From Gibbula magus (taxonomy: Eukaryota > Mollusca > Gastropoda > Trochida > Trochidae), in the NCBI GenBank assembly GCA_936450465.1, contig OW388298.1, positions 9,868,663-9,932,662 on the forward strand: a DNA stretch of 64,000 bases, given 5' to 3'. The translations under genes were made by a program, and so were the position numbers. Below are positions 11,464-23,674 of the stretch, one piece after another. How positions within the stretch are numbered: position 1 is the stretch's first letter; every line of letters begins with the position of its first letter. The notes under the pieces are model-generated. The model made no database searches. It saw nothing but the letters and a program-made list of their open reading frames with translations, and had not been told where the DNA came from.

Positions 11464-11793
11464 TTAACAGAAAAGTGTCATCACCATGTGTTTTCATGAA
11501 CTAAAGTCCATTTTATGTTATGTGCCATGACATGTTATACTTTCCTACACTGCTTAAGACAATCAATATATATTATTTGTATATATTTTATGTATAAATA
11601 TATATATGATTGAAATATATGCAATACATTTTATAATGAGATGTGGTGCCAACAACATTGATACATTTAAATTGAATTCTTGAAGTCAAATTCAAATAGG
11701 TGCATTCTTTTGTGTTTGATTTTCTACTAGTCCAATATTTAAGGAATTTTTGAAAACCATATATAGTTATTTCTTTTTATATAATTCTTTTAA

Positions 11794-12032
11794 AGGGACA
11801 CCGCTTCATGGATAAAAATGAGTCTCATCTTTATCACACTAAGCTGATTAGAGTGTCTGCTAACGAGTTACGCTTCACTTCACTGTCTTCATGCAGTAAT
11901 TTTTATTACCAATTATGTTAATTGTCTGAAATTCGGTGTCTGTGACTTGTAAGCAGACATGTTAATCAACATAGGTAGATAGTATCTAGTAGATACACAT
12001 GGTCTGATTTTTATTCTCGACGCGGTGTCCCT
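11794..12032. mobile_element. MITE family E, copy 1 (TTAA target)
   Basis: Begins AGGGACACCGCTTCATGGAT and ends ATTCTCGACGCGGTGTCCCT. TTAA lies at 11790-11793 and 12033-12036. A second, 3'-truncated copy is at 22746. Confidence 0.85.
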
Positions 12033-12282
12033 TTAAGAGATATAATTTATGTGCAAATCTCACTTTCCATATGCATGCTTATCATTCTCTCCCATCAGAC
12101 TTCACTCCACTCAGTTCTTCCATCCTAACCTCTGTTGTATATGGAGCATATTTCATGATTCTCACAAAATCACTTAGCAATGAAAGTTTGCAACACTGGT
12201 AATGTCCTTATTTTGTCCAATCTGACATTGTTTAACATCTGTGACCGACTTCTATCTTGGAAGAGATAAGTTTATTGTAAGC

Positions 12283-12585
12283 CCGTCAATTAGTCAAACG
12301 CAATTTTGGAAACTTATTTACAACAGACTAAAAGAAAACTTTTTAAGTTGATAATGTTTCAGGTCTTATGACTACTTGTGCATGTACATGGAACGTGTCG
12401 TTTTGGTTTCTGCACAAGTATAATGATGTTACTTGTTTTTAATCGATTGGGGATGAATATGCAAGTTTAATGAAATTATATGAACTAATATCAGCACATA
12501 TCGTATGATGGCATGTATAAAAACAAAATAAAATTTTATGAAACACAATGGATGTATCTTTAATGAAGAAGCAACTCTATATATT
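12283..12585. repeat. Dispersed repeat family R, copy 1
   Basis: Shares CAATTAGTCAAACGCAATTT, GGGGATGAATATGCAAGTT and ATGAAACACAATGGATG-type blocks with copies at 27040-27625, 29795-30195 and, inverted, 56985-57290. Non-coding; superfamily not identified. Confidence 0.7.
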
Positions 12586-12782
12586 TCGACAGTTACGGAA
12601 TGCTCTGTTTGAAACAACTTCTGATGCAGCCAATCAATCTATTTCTATCCCAGAAAGTGGTCAACATGCAACAGAGGTTGGGATGGAAGAACTGTGTGGA
12701 GTAACCTCTGTAGGAAGAGAATCATGTGTCATGTTGGTTTGCTTAGAAGAGGTGAGGGTGATAAAAATTAATAGAAAATACC

Positions 12783-12975
12783 TCATAAGGCATAACTCTC
12801 GCTAGTGTCCATCACTGGCTGATTTAATCCTTGGAGATTTCCTTCATATTTCTGTGCTGAAATAGCAGATTGCTGCATGGTGAGCTCTTATTCACTAGTA
12901 TGGGAAAGTGAAGGAAATGCTGCAAGACTTTTATCGGCCAGTAATGGAGAGTGGCACGAGTTACACATTTTGCTC
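12783..12975. mobile_element. MITE family F, diverged copy
   Basis: AAGGCATAACTCTCGCTAG at the left and GGCCAGTAATGGAGAGTGGC at the right match the inverted ends of the copies at 19618 and 44547, but with many substitutions. No TSD visible. Confidence 0.6.
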
Positions 12976-13152
12976 ATTGTAGGACAATAAACTATTCAAA
13001 GTGGATATTTCAACATTCACTTTGTTTCATTTTCTAAAATAGTAAAGCGGTCAGTATTGACACAGATCTAGTCGTACCTTGTGAGGCATTTTAGATTTTG
13101 AAATATGAAATAACTATTGGGTGCAATGGTTCACTGAAATTTAGTGAGGATA

Positions 13153-13260
13153 TAGAAATTGCCAACTTCCCAATGCAAGGCGCAATTCTTGCCAGTCTCC
13201 ATTACTGGCTGATTTAGGCCTTGCAGTATTTCCATAAGATATCTGTGTGATCATTTGCCA
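13153..13260. mobile_element. MITE family F, one-ended fragment
   Basis: Reads AACTTCCCAATGCAAGGCGC, then CTTGCCAGTCTCCATTACTG, matching one arm of family F. The opposite arm is absent. Confidence 0.6.
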
Positions 13261-13301
13261 TCATTTTGGTTTGTGTGTAAGTGCTAAAGCACCTGTTTAA
13301 T

Positions 13302-13626
13302 CATCCTCTGTTACCCATGGTTTTATATATGCTCCGTTACTCTCCACTATATCGGCCCTTGGCCGGCGTGAGCCAATCAAACTGCTACGCAGCTTGGACC
13401 TGCGAGCCAATGACAATTCATATCACCCCGTTTCAAAGCAAGCGAGGTCATTGTGTTAGCCATCCGTCACCGGTTATATCCCATTGAGTATTTTCTTTGG
13501 TTACTGCCTTCGTCACGCTGGCCAAGGGCGGGTAATTTGAGTACAGATTCTCCTGATAAGGTTTCCCATGGGTGATATAGTGGAGAATAACGGAGCATAT
13601 ATAAAACCATGGGTAACCGAGGATGC
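13302..13626. mobile_element. MITE family G, copy 1 (hAT-like, 8-bp TSD)
   Basis: Long inverted termini contain CATCCTCTGTTACCCATGG, TTTTATATATGCTCCGTTAC and TCTCCACTATATC. Flanked by TGTTTAAT at 13294-13301 and 13627-13634. An 8-bp duplication fits hAT-type insertion. Confidence 0.9.
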
Positions 13627-13639
13627 TGTTTAATGAAAT

Positions 13640-15187
13640 GATCCTTTATATACAACAAACGATACCAAAGATTGAGAATATATATAGAAGTTATTATTTT
13701 TCTCTACATTCCCGATAAAATGAAATTGTCACTAAGTTTTAGGCCTCACACAATGTGTTCTTCATTCTCAGAAGAGAAATTAATGGAGAATAGATTTTTT
13801 TCTCTGAAGAACACTTTGATCATTGTATCAGAATATATACTTTGCCATTTACAGAATATGTGTAAGTTTATCCATCAAATCTTCATTCGACACATTGAAA
13901 TCTTATTTTGTATTTGTAATGGTTTATGACAATTATTGATTACCATATTCTCCCGGGTATAAAACCACATTCAAGCCTAAGACCACCACACTTTTCGGAG
14001 GGTTGTCCTGGTTGGGGTTATTCTTGGGTTATAGCCCAACTCAAATTTTGCCAGATGTTCCATGGTCATACATTACATACATCTATAATATTATTTGAAG
14101 TTAAGTGTCAAAAACTTGCATAAAACCTATTCTGACGGTCTCCTGTATGAATTTTCATCAGAGGGGTCTCTCCCATCTAAAAGCCCACCCCCATGATTTC
14201 AAGATGTTTGTTTGTCTGGCCTTATACCCGAGAGAATACGCTAATAACTAATGTATGGGCATTCAATTTTATTTTGACATAAATGTGTTCTAGAACCAAG
14301 ATCAAGCGAATTAAATAAAATTACCAGCTTGAAAATGATTTTAGTTTCTATAACGAACAGGAATTTGGGTTTCTGTGGTTGATTATGGCAAGTTATCTCA
14401 TATATTCAAAGTCAGTATACCAGGGCATTGTTATGTTACATTGTTATGAGTGTTATTTTATTTTGAACTGCTATCAAGAATGTCTTTACTGTTACACCTG
14501 TGATAACTGAATGGTTAGTCATCTTAACTACTGCAGGTGCAAGACCCTAAATATACATATAATTACCTACCTATATAACATATTATGATGAGACACTGTC
14601 GGCCATCTTGCCATATGACTGGAAATGGTTAAACTGGTTTGCTGGCAGAAAAACTCTTTGAATATTACCCAAATATTTTGAAGTTATTGACAACTTCACT
14701 TTGTAAGTTTGCAGAGACATTTGTGCCAACTATTGTGCTTACCTCAAATTGGTACCTATTATATTGCTACTTATTGTACCTTTTATGACAAATAAAATGA
14801 ATTTATATCATTACACTGTTGTCCTGATTTGAAAACCGAATATTGTCAACTGTGCAGAAATTGTTGACTGGTGCTATATTTTGTCTCCTGAACTTCACAC
14901 AAGATCTTACTCTCAAGGGTCAGTCTGATGAAAAAGTTTTTCGAGGAATAAAAGTTACAAAATAGTAGATTTATCGGGATACAAACTCATATCGTTCTGA
15001 TGTTTCCTCGCAAAACCATCTGATAAAAAGAGACTTTTTAAAAGCGGTAAATCTTTTTCGACAAATTGTGACTTTTAAAACTATTCTAAATAAGCTTCTA
15101 ACCAAATTGTGTAATTTGCTGGTGGTTTTTTTATGGCCTTTGTGTCATAATTTTTTGTTTTTGCAATTATTTTAATAAATTTACCTA
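13640..15187. other. LRRC58-SNAPC2 intergenic stretch, no gene seen
   Basis: AT-rich with no supported coding frame. A candidate polyadenylation signal at 14791 is listed separately. Short frames here lack family-like content and splice context. Confidence 0.5.
14791..14796 (+). terminator. Candidate polyadenylation signal AATAAA (possibly LRRC58)
   Basis: AATAAA follows CCTTTTATGACA and precedes a T/GT-rich stretch (CACTGTTGTCC). If used by LRRC58 the 3'UTR would be about 5 kb and contain several MITEs. An AATAAA in repeat R near 12527 is an alternative. Confidence 0.3.
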
Positions 15188-15250
15188 AATTTCTCGCTGC
15201 TAATGGCCATGATACTCCCGAAGCGGCGTTAAACAATAACTCACTCACTC
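15188..15250 (-). repeat. Short SINE-like element with CTCACTCACTC end
   Basis: Reads CTCGCTGCTAATGGCCATGA, then GAAGCGGCGTTAAAC, then AATAACTCACTCACTC. The inverted form (GAGTGAGTGAGTTATTG, TTTAACGCC, CAGCCATTAGCGGCG) is at 21486-21550, and a partial one at 15828-15880. It shares GCGGCGTTAAAC with the SINE A tail. Confidence 0.65.
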
Positions 15251-15827
15251 TGATAACAGTCCGTATGCCTGTATGTTCTGACACAATTCAGTAAACCAAT
15301 CATGACAATACCACAAACAAAAGCTTTCGGTGCAAGCTAGGGGCAGATAACTCCAAACAGTTATCCTTTTCTGAAAGATTTCCAAAGGGCAACCATTAAA
15401 AAACTATGATGTGATTGGTCAGCTCTTTGACTGGGCTTCGTCTGCAGTAAACTAGTAGGGAACACGAGGCCTGTATGGGGTCTCCTTAGGCCTTGTGGTG
15501 AGGAATCTATAGCACCAGTTGATATCCCGATTCCCGATGTGAACTATTTTGCAGATTTAATTCCTAGGAACAGGGTTGATTTTAATCAGACTGTCTCAAG
15601 GGTGATGAAATACTTCATTTATAAAATGGGTGAACCTTGAATCTGTTACCTTAATTATATCACGGTGTGAAATAGAGATTATTACACCAACAATAGTGTC
15701 ATACAACTTTCACCAAACGGGCAAGAGCCTTTTTATACATAAATTTGTGTGAGTTGCTTTAAGTTGTTGATATACTTGTGATGGGAATTTGGAAACCAGA
15801 AAAAGTATTTCAGAAATCTGAAAAGAG

Positions 15828-15880
15828 TGAGTGAGTGAGTTCGGCAGTATTGCAGCCATTAGCGGCGATCTGAAAATATC
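15828..15880 (+). repeat. Fragment of the GAGTGAGTGAGT element
   Basis: GTGAGTGAGTGAGTTCGGCA, then GTATTGCAGCCATTAGCGGC. The TTTAACGCC block of the copy at 21486 has been lost. Confidence 0.6.
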
Positions 15881-16079
15881 AGGCCCCGCCAGAGTTGGTG
15901 GGTAATACACATGGAAGGTTTGGTAATACAAATGCAAAGTTTCTGAAAGATAAGAACAGTTTTTGAGTTCTGCTCCAAACACTAAATGATTATTGAAAGA
16001 CCAACAGGGCGTAGACTATATCCCACAACATTACATAAGAAATATTGACAAAAAGTCCTCATATCTGCAATACACTGCT

Positions 16080-16290
16080 TCAAATAACTTACATGAACTT
16101 TCCCTGCCATGATGAAAATTCGACCTTTCAACCATTGTAAGGCTGTGAGAGGAGTTAGGATTAAACATCGCTTTCAACAGAATTTCACTTACATCATGGC
16201 TGCTAGTATTATTTGCAGGAAGAAAGCCAGAAACACCATTGTAGCCATGCAATGCAGTGATACCTGCAAGCATTGGCTTGGAAGATTTCC
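16080..16290 (-). mobile_element. SINE family A, diverged inverted fragment
   Basis: TTTCAACAGAATTTCACTTA, then CATGGCTGCTAGTATTA and AGGAAGAAAGC, is the reverse complement of the SINE A 3' half. The tRNA-like head is not recognisable. Confidence 0.6.
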
Positions 16291-16748
16291 AAGTTGAGCC
16301 ATTGTATTGTAGATCAAGGGAGGTAACTCCAACATCAGTAAAGCAACTGGGTACAGACGGAGAGAAAGATCAATGTCCGAGGTTTTAGCTCATTCTATAA
16401 TTCAGCAGCTAACTGTTAACTTAATGTAAAAGCTTAAAGAGCAAGTTCTATCGGGAGTATCTGCCATTTTGTTTTTGCACAAAAATTACCCCAATAAAAC
16501 TCTCTCATTAAGCGGAGTATATATTCCGATAAATCTCTACTCATACCCTTGATTATTCTCCAGCTCTGTCTGATACTTTCATGAAACAGCAGCCATGCAT
16601 TCAGATAGGTCTTTATATGTTGCTGACAGTGCAGTCAGTACAATTTCCCATAATAGACACCGGATTGAATAACAGGCGTTTCGTTCCTGTTCTACATAAT
16701 AACAGAAATAGAAATGGACAGAATAATTTTGTCATAAAAACAACACCT

Positions 16749-16754
16749 TTTATT
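16749..16754 (-). terminator. Polyadenylation signal of SNAPC2
   Basis: AATAAA on the minus strand begins about 18 bp past the SNAPC2 stop codon, implying a very short 3'UTR. Confidence 0.65.
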
Positions 16755-16771
16755 CACTTGCAAAACATATT

Positions 16772-19700
16772 TCAAATACACACAAAATCTTTTGTTCGCA
16801 TTCTCTTCCTTTTTGCTTTTGGGAGTTTCAGAATGTTCACTGGAACACAAAAAGGGTTCAATGTGTACAGTTGGGGCTTCACAAAGGATCCTTCATCCTG
16901 GTTACCACTTTGACCTCGACCCTGATCTGGAGCAGGTGCTTGACCCTGACCCTGGTCTGGAGCAGGTGCTTGACCCCGACCCTGGTCTGGAGCAGGTGCT
17001 TGACCCCGACCCTGGTCTGGAGCAGTTGCTTGACCCCGACCCTGGTCTGGAGCAGGTGCTTGACCCTGACCCTGGTCTGGACCAGGTGCTTGACCCCGAC
17101 CCTTATCCTTAACCTTACCCCGACCTCTCACACAAATCTTTTTTGAAGGAGGTTCGCCTTGTTCAGAATGGTCGCCAGTTTGTTTTGAGTTTTGTTCTGT
17201 GGAAGAACAGCCTTCCCCAGCATCTAGAGTTGTCTCCCTTGGTGGACTTGACCTTGACCTTGAAGTACATGTTTGTTGATCAGATGTCTCCTCCTTAACG
17301 GACCCCCCGCTGCCAGTAGTTGATGATACCACTCTGGCTTTGCTCCGGCCAGAACCTGGAGGATCTTTGAACAAATCTTCGGGGAAAACTGTAAAGAATA
17401 ATTTACGTAAAGTTAGCGAGGTTAATAATGAACAAAGAACAAAGAGCTTAGATCTCCTCAGGGGCACGGGGAATGGTGAGGAGTGATGGAGAAATTAAAA
17501 TTCCTCAAATTCATTTGATTCCTCTGAAGGGTCACAAGGTCTTGGTTACCTTAACAAATTTTGTGACATGGTTTAAGTTTACAGAATATGCATTCTAGGC
17601 CAAGGTCACATCGTAAAAACAGTTCTGGGCCGTATTCAAGAGAGGTTTCAAAGTAATCGCTCAATTATTCGTTGTGGCGGAGGATAAAAATTAATATCTC
17701 ATCTGGATGGTCTTGTGAGAAGGGATATGAGAATGAGATCTTACTGTTGGCAAGAGCTGTTTCTGTCTGAGCCTTGGTCTCCTTCATCTTGTGGATGTTT
17801 ACTTTACAGTTAAGCAGAGAGAACTTCCACTTCATGACCGCACGTTGGGCGCTGGTGTCCGTCTCGCTCAGCACGTCAACCAGGCTGTGCATCAGGTCCA
17901 CGATCACCAGCGACTCTGTTGATGACAAACTCCGTTAAATACGGTAGTTGACCTAATAACTCACCTCCACTTACATATCCAAGTAGATAGAACAATCACC
18001 TCCTCAAACTTCACAAGTAAAAGTAAAGTACATCATAAATTCATAAGCCATACCACTTCTGTGATGTCTGATCTTGAACTCCAAAGCCAGTCTTTTTACT
18101 TGTTCAACAAATTATTAAAATCTAATCTAAGCCACGCAGTAAGTCCACCATCAACAGGGACTCTGTTGACGACAAAACACCTCAGTACTTGAACTAATAA
18201 ACGTCCCTACTGCAAATTGTACCGACTAAGTAGATTCGTTTAAAGGGATCATCCTTATTAAATTAGTACTTATAACATAAAAATCATTTCAACATGACAG
18301 TGAAGAAATGTCCTCTCCCTGCGAATGACAGTTTGATAAGTGATGACATTAGAGTTACTGCCCTTTGCTTTACAAGTGTAAGAAGAGTACATCATAAGCC
18401 ACATGTCTGATCTTGACTCAAAAGCCAGTTTTATAACTTATTCCAATCAGAGCCATTGGCTATGTAGCTCACCAGGTATTGAATTGTTCATTATCTCTCA
18501 GGTTAAGACAAACATGTCAAATAATTAGTCATTGCCCATTTGGTCTCTATTAAAGTTTGGTCAAATTGGCGAACCCGGTACCTTTTTTACGAAATATATC
18601 ATGTCTTCCAGGTCGCGGCACCTGTACACAAACGGTAAATTCATAACCGCATCTTTGAATGATTTTTGTACAATTTTTCGGTTTTTTTCTATTACCTTCG
18701 AAAGATTGTCTTTAATTCGGGCCTCATAATATCGTAAAATCGAAACAAGATTGAAGACAAGATGTTTGTCTTCACAATGATATAAAAATTATTAGAATGA
18801 GTTATAATTCTATAGCCATGTAAAGTTTGTCTTTATTTCCACTTAAAAAGTGGGCTGTGCAAACACGTGGGTGATAATTAGCCTCCAGGGAGATTAGACT
18901 ACGGATTAAAGTCCGACAAAACTGGCCTTTTGTAAAGCTAGTTATCAATGCGTTACGGGTGAACAATGCACATGCAATTTGGTGTGATTTTTGCTGGACA
19001 TTTCGGCCGGACATCGACAAAAGACCCAATTTTTTTAGCGAACTGCAAAGCTTCTCATGGAGCGACTCACTGAGACATCCGTTTCGCATTTCGCTGTAAC
19101 ACACACCTTTCTTGAAAGCCCCTCAGTAAAAAGTTTAAGTACGAGAACTGGGCCTCGCACCTCGAAATTGTTTACGGCCATCTTTGACCATACCTAGCAA
19201 GTGAAGGGTTAATGATGCAATGATAGTCCTCAGACACTCTTACAGTTCTTACCAAGGGGAGACAACTTGGGAGGCTCCACATGATTCAAGACGGCCGAGA
19301 TATATTTGTACAGGGTTCTGTAATCTGGTCCATCATCCTTCTTCTCGAAGCTTTCGTAATTTGCAACGATCGACATGGCCTGAAGATAGATTGAAGTTAT
19401 TATTTACTATGTGAAATAAAATTCCTTGTCTTTCTATTACACCAACTTCTAGAATGGTTCTAGTTGTTACTATGTGATGAGAAAAACTGAAATTGAACAA
19501 TACAAATATTCTTCCAAAATTAGTGAGTTCTATAAATTCAAGATTGGAATGAAGTTTTATAAATAAGATTAAACATTACTGAATTCCACTCAAATCATCC
19601 AGTTTCTTGAGAGACCAAACTTCCAAACGCAAGGCATAACTCTTGCCAGTCTGCATTACTGGCAGATTTAACCTTTGCGGTATTTCCCTCGCTTTGTTGT

Positions 19701-22700
19701 GTCAAGATAGTGAATCGCTGCACTAGAAATGCATAGCGGGCCTGGATTTCTAAACACAGATTTCTTAAGGAAATACTGCAAGGCCTAAATCAGCCAGTAA
19801 TGGAGACTGGCAAGAGTTATGCCCCTTGCATTGGGAAGTTGTTAGAGACCATGCTTCTATTTCTATTCAAGAAAATACAGAAGAATGATTGAAGACCACT
19901 TACCCGCCCCAGACATTTAGAGTGATCCTCTTCTTCAAAGTGAATCAGCTCCTCACAGAAGTCCAACCAGGTCTGAAACACAAATAGATCATGGTCAAGA
20001 CTCGCATAGCGCACCCCCACCGCCTGTAGTCTGACCACCTTCATATACCATTAGTTAATTATGAAACCCTAATTAGTAGTCAAACATATCAAATAATAAC
20101 AATAATTTTCATAAAAGTTCTGGAATATCAACACATTGGTATATTCCCCATACACATTTGCGGTTTTCAAATTAGGCTCCAGAAACAAAATGTCGGAAAA
20201 TGTAATCGTTTTGGGCCAAAAATTAAAAAACTATTTGCACCTTGGAGTTGTTGCCCCAAAAGGCTCAATACCACCACGTAAGTAGCATCCATACCAAATT
20301 TGAAGTTGGCAAGTCATAGTTTTCAAGTTATGCTCTGGAAACAAAAGAGAGTCCAAAAATTGGGTCGTTTTTGGTGAAAATTTCAAACGTTATTAGAATC
20401 TTGGGAGTTGAACAGCTAAAAGGCACAACAGATTACTTCCATAACAAATTTCAAGTTTCCAAGTCATATACTTTTTGAGTTATGCTCCAAAAACAATTTC
20501 TGAAAGACACATGGACAGACACGAGGAGCACGTCTTAGCTCATCCTCGGTTACCCAGGGTTTTATATATGCTCCGTTACTCTCCACTATGTCACCTCTGG
20601 GAAACTCTATCAGAGAAATCTGTACTCAAATTACCCGCCCTTGGCCGGCTTGACGAAGTCAATAACCAGAGAAAAAGCTTGATAGGATAAGACGGAAATG
20701 GTCAAGGGAGATAACTGGTGACAGATAGCTAAAAAAATGACCACGCATGCTTTGCAATGAAGTGATATGAATTGTCATTGGCTCGCAGGTCCAAGCTGCA
20801 TAGCAGTTTGATTGGCTCACGCCGGCCAAGGGCAGGTAATTTGAGTACAGATTTCTCTGATAGTTTCCCAGGGGTGATATAGTGGAGAGTAACCGCGCAT
20901 ATATAAAACCCTGGGTAACCGAGGATGGTCTTAGCTGGGAATAATAATAAAAGTCTAATTGTATCGCTACTTTCATGCTAAATAGCATGCTCAAAGTGTA
21001 CAATTTGTAGTATTACCCTGAAAGGATTTTACTTTCGGTGCCACAACCACATTGCATGACCATATAGGTTCGTACTTCCCGTGTTCAGGTACTCATTTAA
21101 ACACCTGGGTGGACTGAGTGAAATGTGGATGAAGTGCCTTGCCCAAGGAGAGAACATAGTATGAGACACAGGTCACAGATTTTTGGTGTTGTAAACGGGA
21201 TTCGAACCAGGCCTTTTGTGAGAGTGGCCAGCCCTTTTACCATTACACCAGTGTTCCATGGGACTATTGCACATTTCAGAAACAAATTTCTTCATTCTCC
21301 CCCATGCAGGTATTTTATCCGCAATACTCTTTCAAATCTTCTTCTCATAATTTGCTTCGTAACTCAAGGATCATTTTTGTACGATTTTATCGTATTACTC
21401 AAATTAAATTGCGATCTACCCTTAATATACTTTCTTTTGTTTATCAGGAGACACTTTCTATAACTTGTAGATACCGGTAATTTGTGAGTGAGTGAGTGAG
21501 TTATTGTTTAACGCCACTTGGGCAATATTGCAGCCATTAGCGGCGACGGTAATTTGTGAGTGTTGCTGTCAAATGTCTAGCTATTGCAGCCTGTAAAATA
21601 GTATCAGTATTAACAGGTTCATTTGTCATTTACAGTCATTCCGAATGATAAATGGACTTGACATTCGCAGAACTTTATTGCAGAATAAAGGGTTTGTAGG
21701 CACAATTGAATTTATCTTGATCCAAAACATGCTGGAAATATCAACCAAAGAATGGGTTGCTGCTATTTCATTCAGCAAGAATAAGATCAATGACAAATTT
21801 GAAACATGACATTTGAAGAAATTTTCTTACCTCAATTGGTGCTTGGAGCTGATGGCCTATGGAGAGAAAACAAAATAATATAGTAACTTTTTGTCTGAAA
21901 GATGCTAAGAAAAACAGTATTTTAACTTCTTTTATGTGAAAACACATGACATTTTTAGTATAAGCTTACTTCATCAGGTGATGAATGAGGAAGCTTATGC
22001 AACTAAACGTTATCTATATTCTCAATAAAAACATTGTTGTCCACAAAATCATGAATTTCTTGTGCTCCGCTGCCCTACTACAACACCCTGATACCCTGAG
22101 CCCAGTAACTGTTGTTTTTCTGTTTGTATAAACTCATTGCTACACATACTATGTACAGTCAGACCCTCTTTATCCCCACAATTTGGTAACAGTTGAAAAT
22201 CGTTAGGATTAGGGCTGAGTATCATAGGAAATCTCACGATACGATATGTTTCACGATACGGACAGGCGATACAGAATGTATCACAATACATTGTATAAAG
22301 TATAACTTCATGCATATTTTGTGAAATTTTCAAGATGGTGGAAATTTTGTGTTATGAGATGATCGAAAATCGAAGATTAAAACAGTTTTTTTTCTTCTTC
22401 TAAAAACAGTTATTTATGAATCAGATTGCTTTATGCTTACTGTAGTTCCTGTTAGCGACAACACTAGATGGTTTTATAGTGTTCACTTAGTTTTTCTTTT
22501 CATTTTTAAGTAAGTAAAATCTATTTTTAGTGTATCACGATACAGGAAGCTCACGATACAATTTCAGTAACAATAATCACTGTTCCCAAGCTACGATTGT
22601 ATCGAGGTATCGACGAATCGTTACAGCCCTAGTTAGGATAGCAAGTCATGCAGTTAAGTGAATCATCATTTGCATAGAAATGCATCGAGAGGATTTGAAA

Positions 22701-23643
22701 TACTATTGTGGGTGGGCGGGCAGGTTTCCAGGTATACAGGGTTAAAGGGACACCGCGTCGAGAATAAAAATAAGATTATATGTATCTACCTCTGCAAATA
22801 AGTCACAGACACCGAATTTCAATTGACAATTGACGTAACTGGTCATAAAAACTACTGCTTGTAGACAGTGAAGTGAACCGTAACTCGTTAGCAAACACTC
22901 TAATCAGCTTAGTGAGATAAAGATGACTCATTTTTACCCTCGACGCAGGTCTGTAATTTTTCAAACCAATGAAATATTGTGATTTTGAACGCTGATGATT
23001 GTTCATTGGTCCTCTTATCTAGGTACTGTCAATATTGCTGCAAATTTTAAAGTTCTCTCATTGGCTGGTAATTTATAGCCATACGAGAGTTGTTTGGAAT
23101 CAAGGTATTTTAGCAATGTAACATTTCAGCACCCGCTTGAGTGGCTTCATCGTCTGATGCAGTACACAACCATGTGCCGAAACGTATTACACCTTGTTGG
23201 AAAAGCTTGGATTTGTTTTTTGTGTACAGGTACACCCCCCCCTTTCCCTTTTTGGACTTAAAACATGTATACGAGATTGATAAACTCATCTGTTACAATT
23301 ATTCTATATTTATGAAATTCTGGTCGTCATGCTATAATCTCTTAGGTGAATGTATGATGCCGAGTCCAAAAGAACTTGTGAAGTTGAAATATTGAAATTA
23401 TTTTGCAGTTGGTCTGTACCACTATTTGAAACTGTTTATATTGTTGACCTCTGTACTATGAATGAAATATGTTTTATATGTCTCCGTAATTGAAAAAGAA
23501 ATAAAATTTAAAAAATAAACTACTCACTGCTGCTACATTGTGCAAAGGCTGCATTGCGGAGTCGGTTTACTTCTGCTTCGACCTGGAAGTCAACAAACAA
23601 CTTTTTCAGAGAGAGACTTTTGGAGCGCGAGTAGGGGGGGAGT

Positions 23644-23674
<31 letters not shown>

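Noticed and set aside
16792..17146. Plus-strand frames of Leu/Asp/Pro repeats
   Set aside because: Shadows of the SNAPC2 exon 8 repeat; the minus-strand frame has splice phase and conserved motifs.
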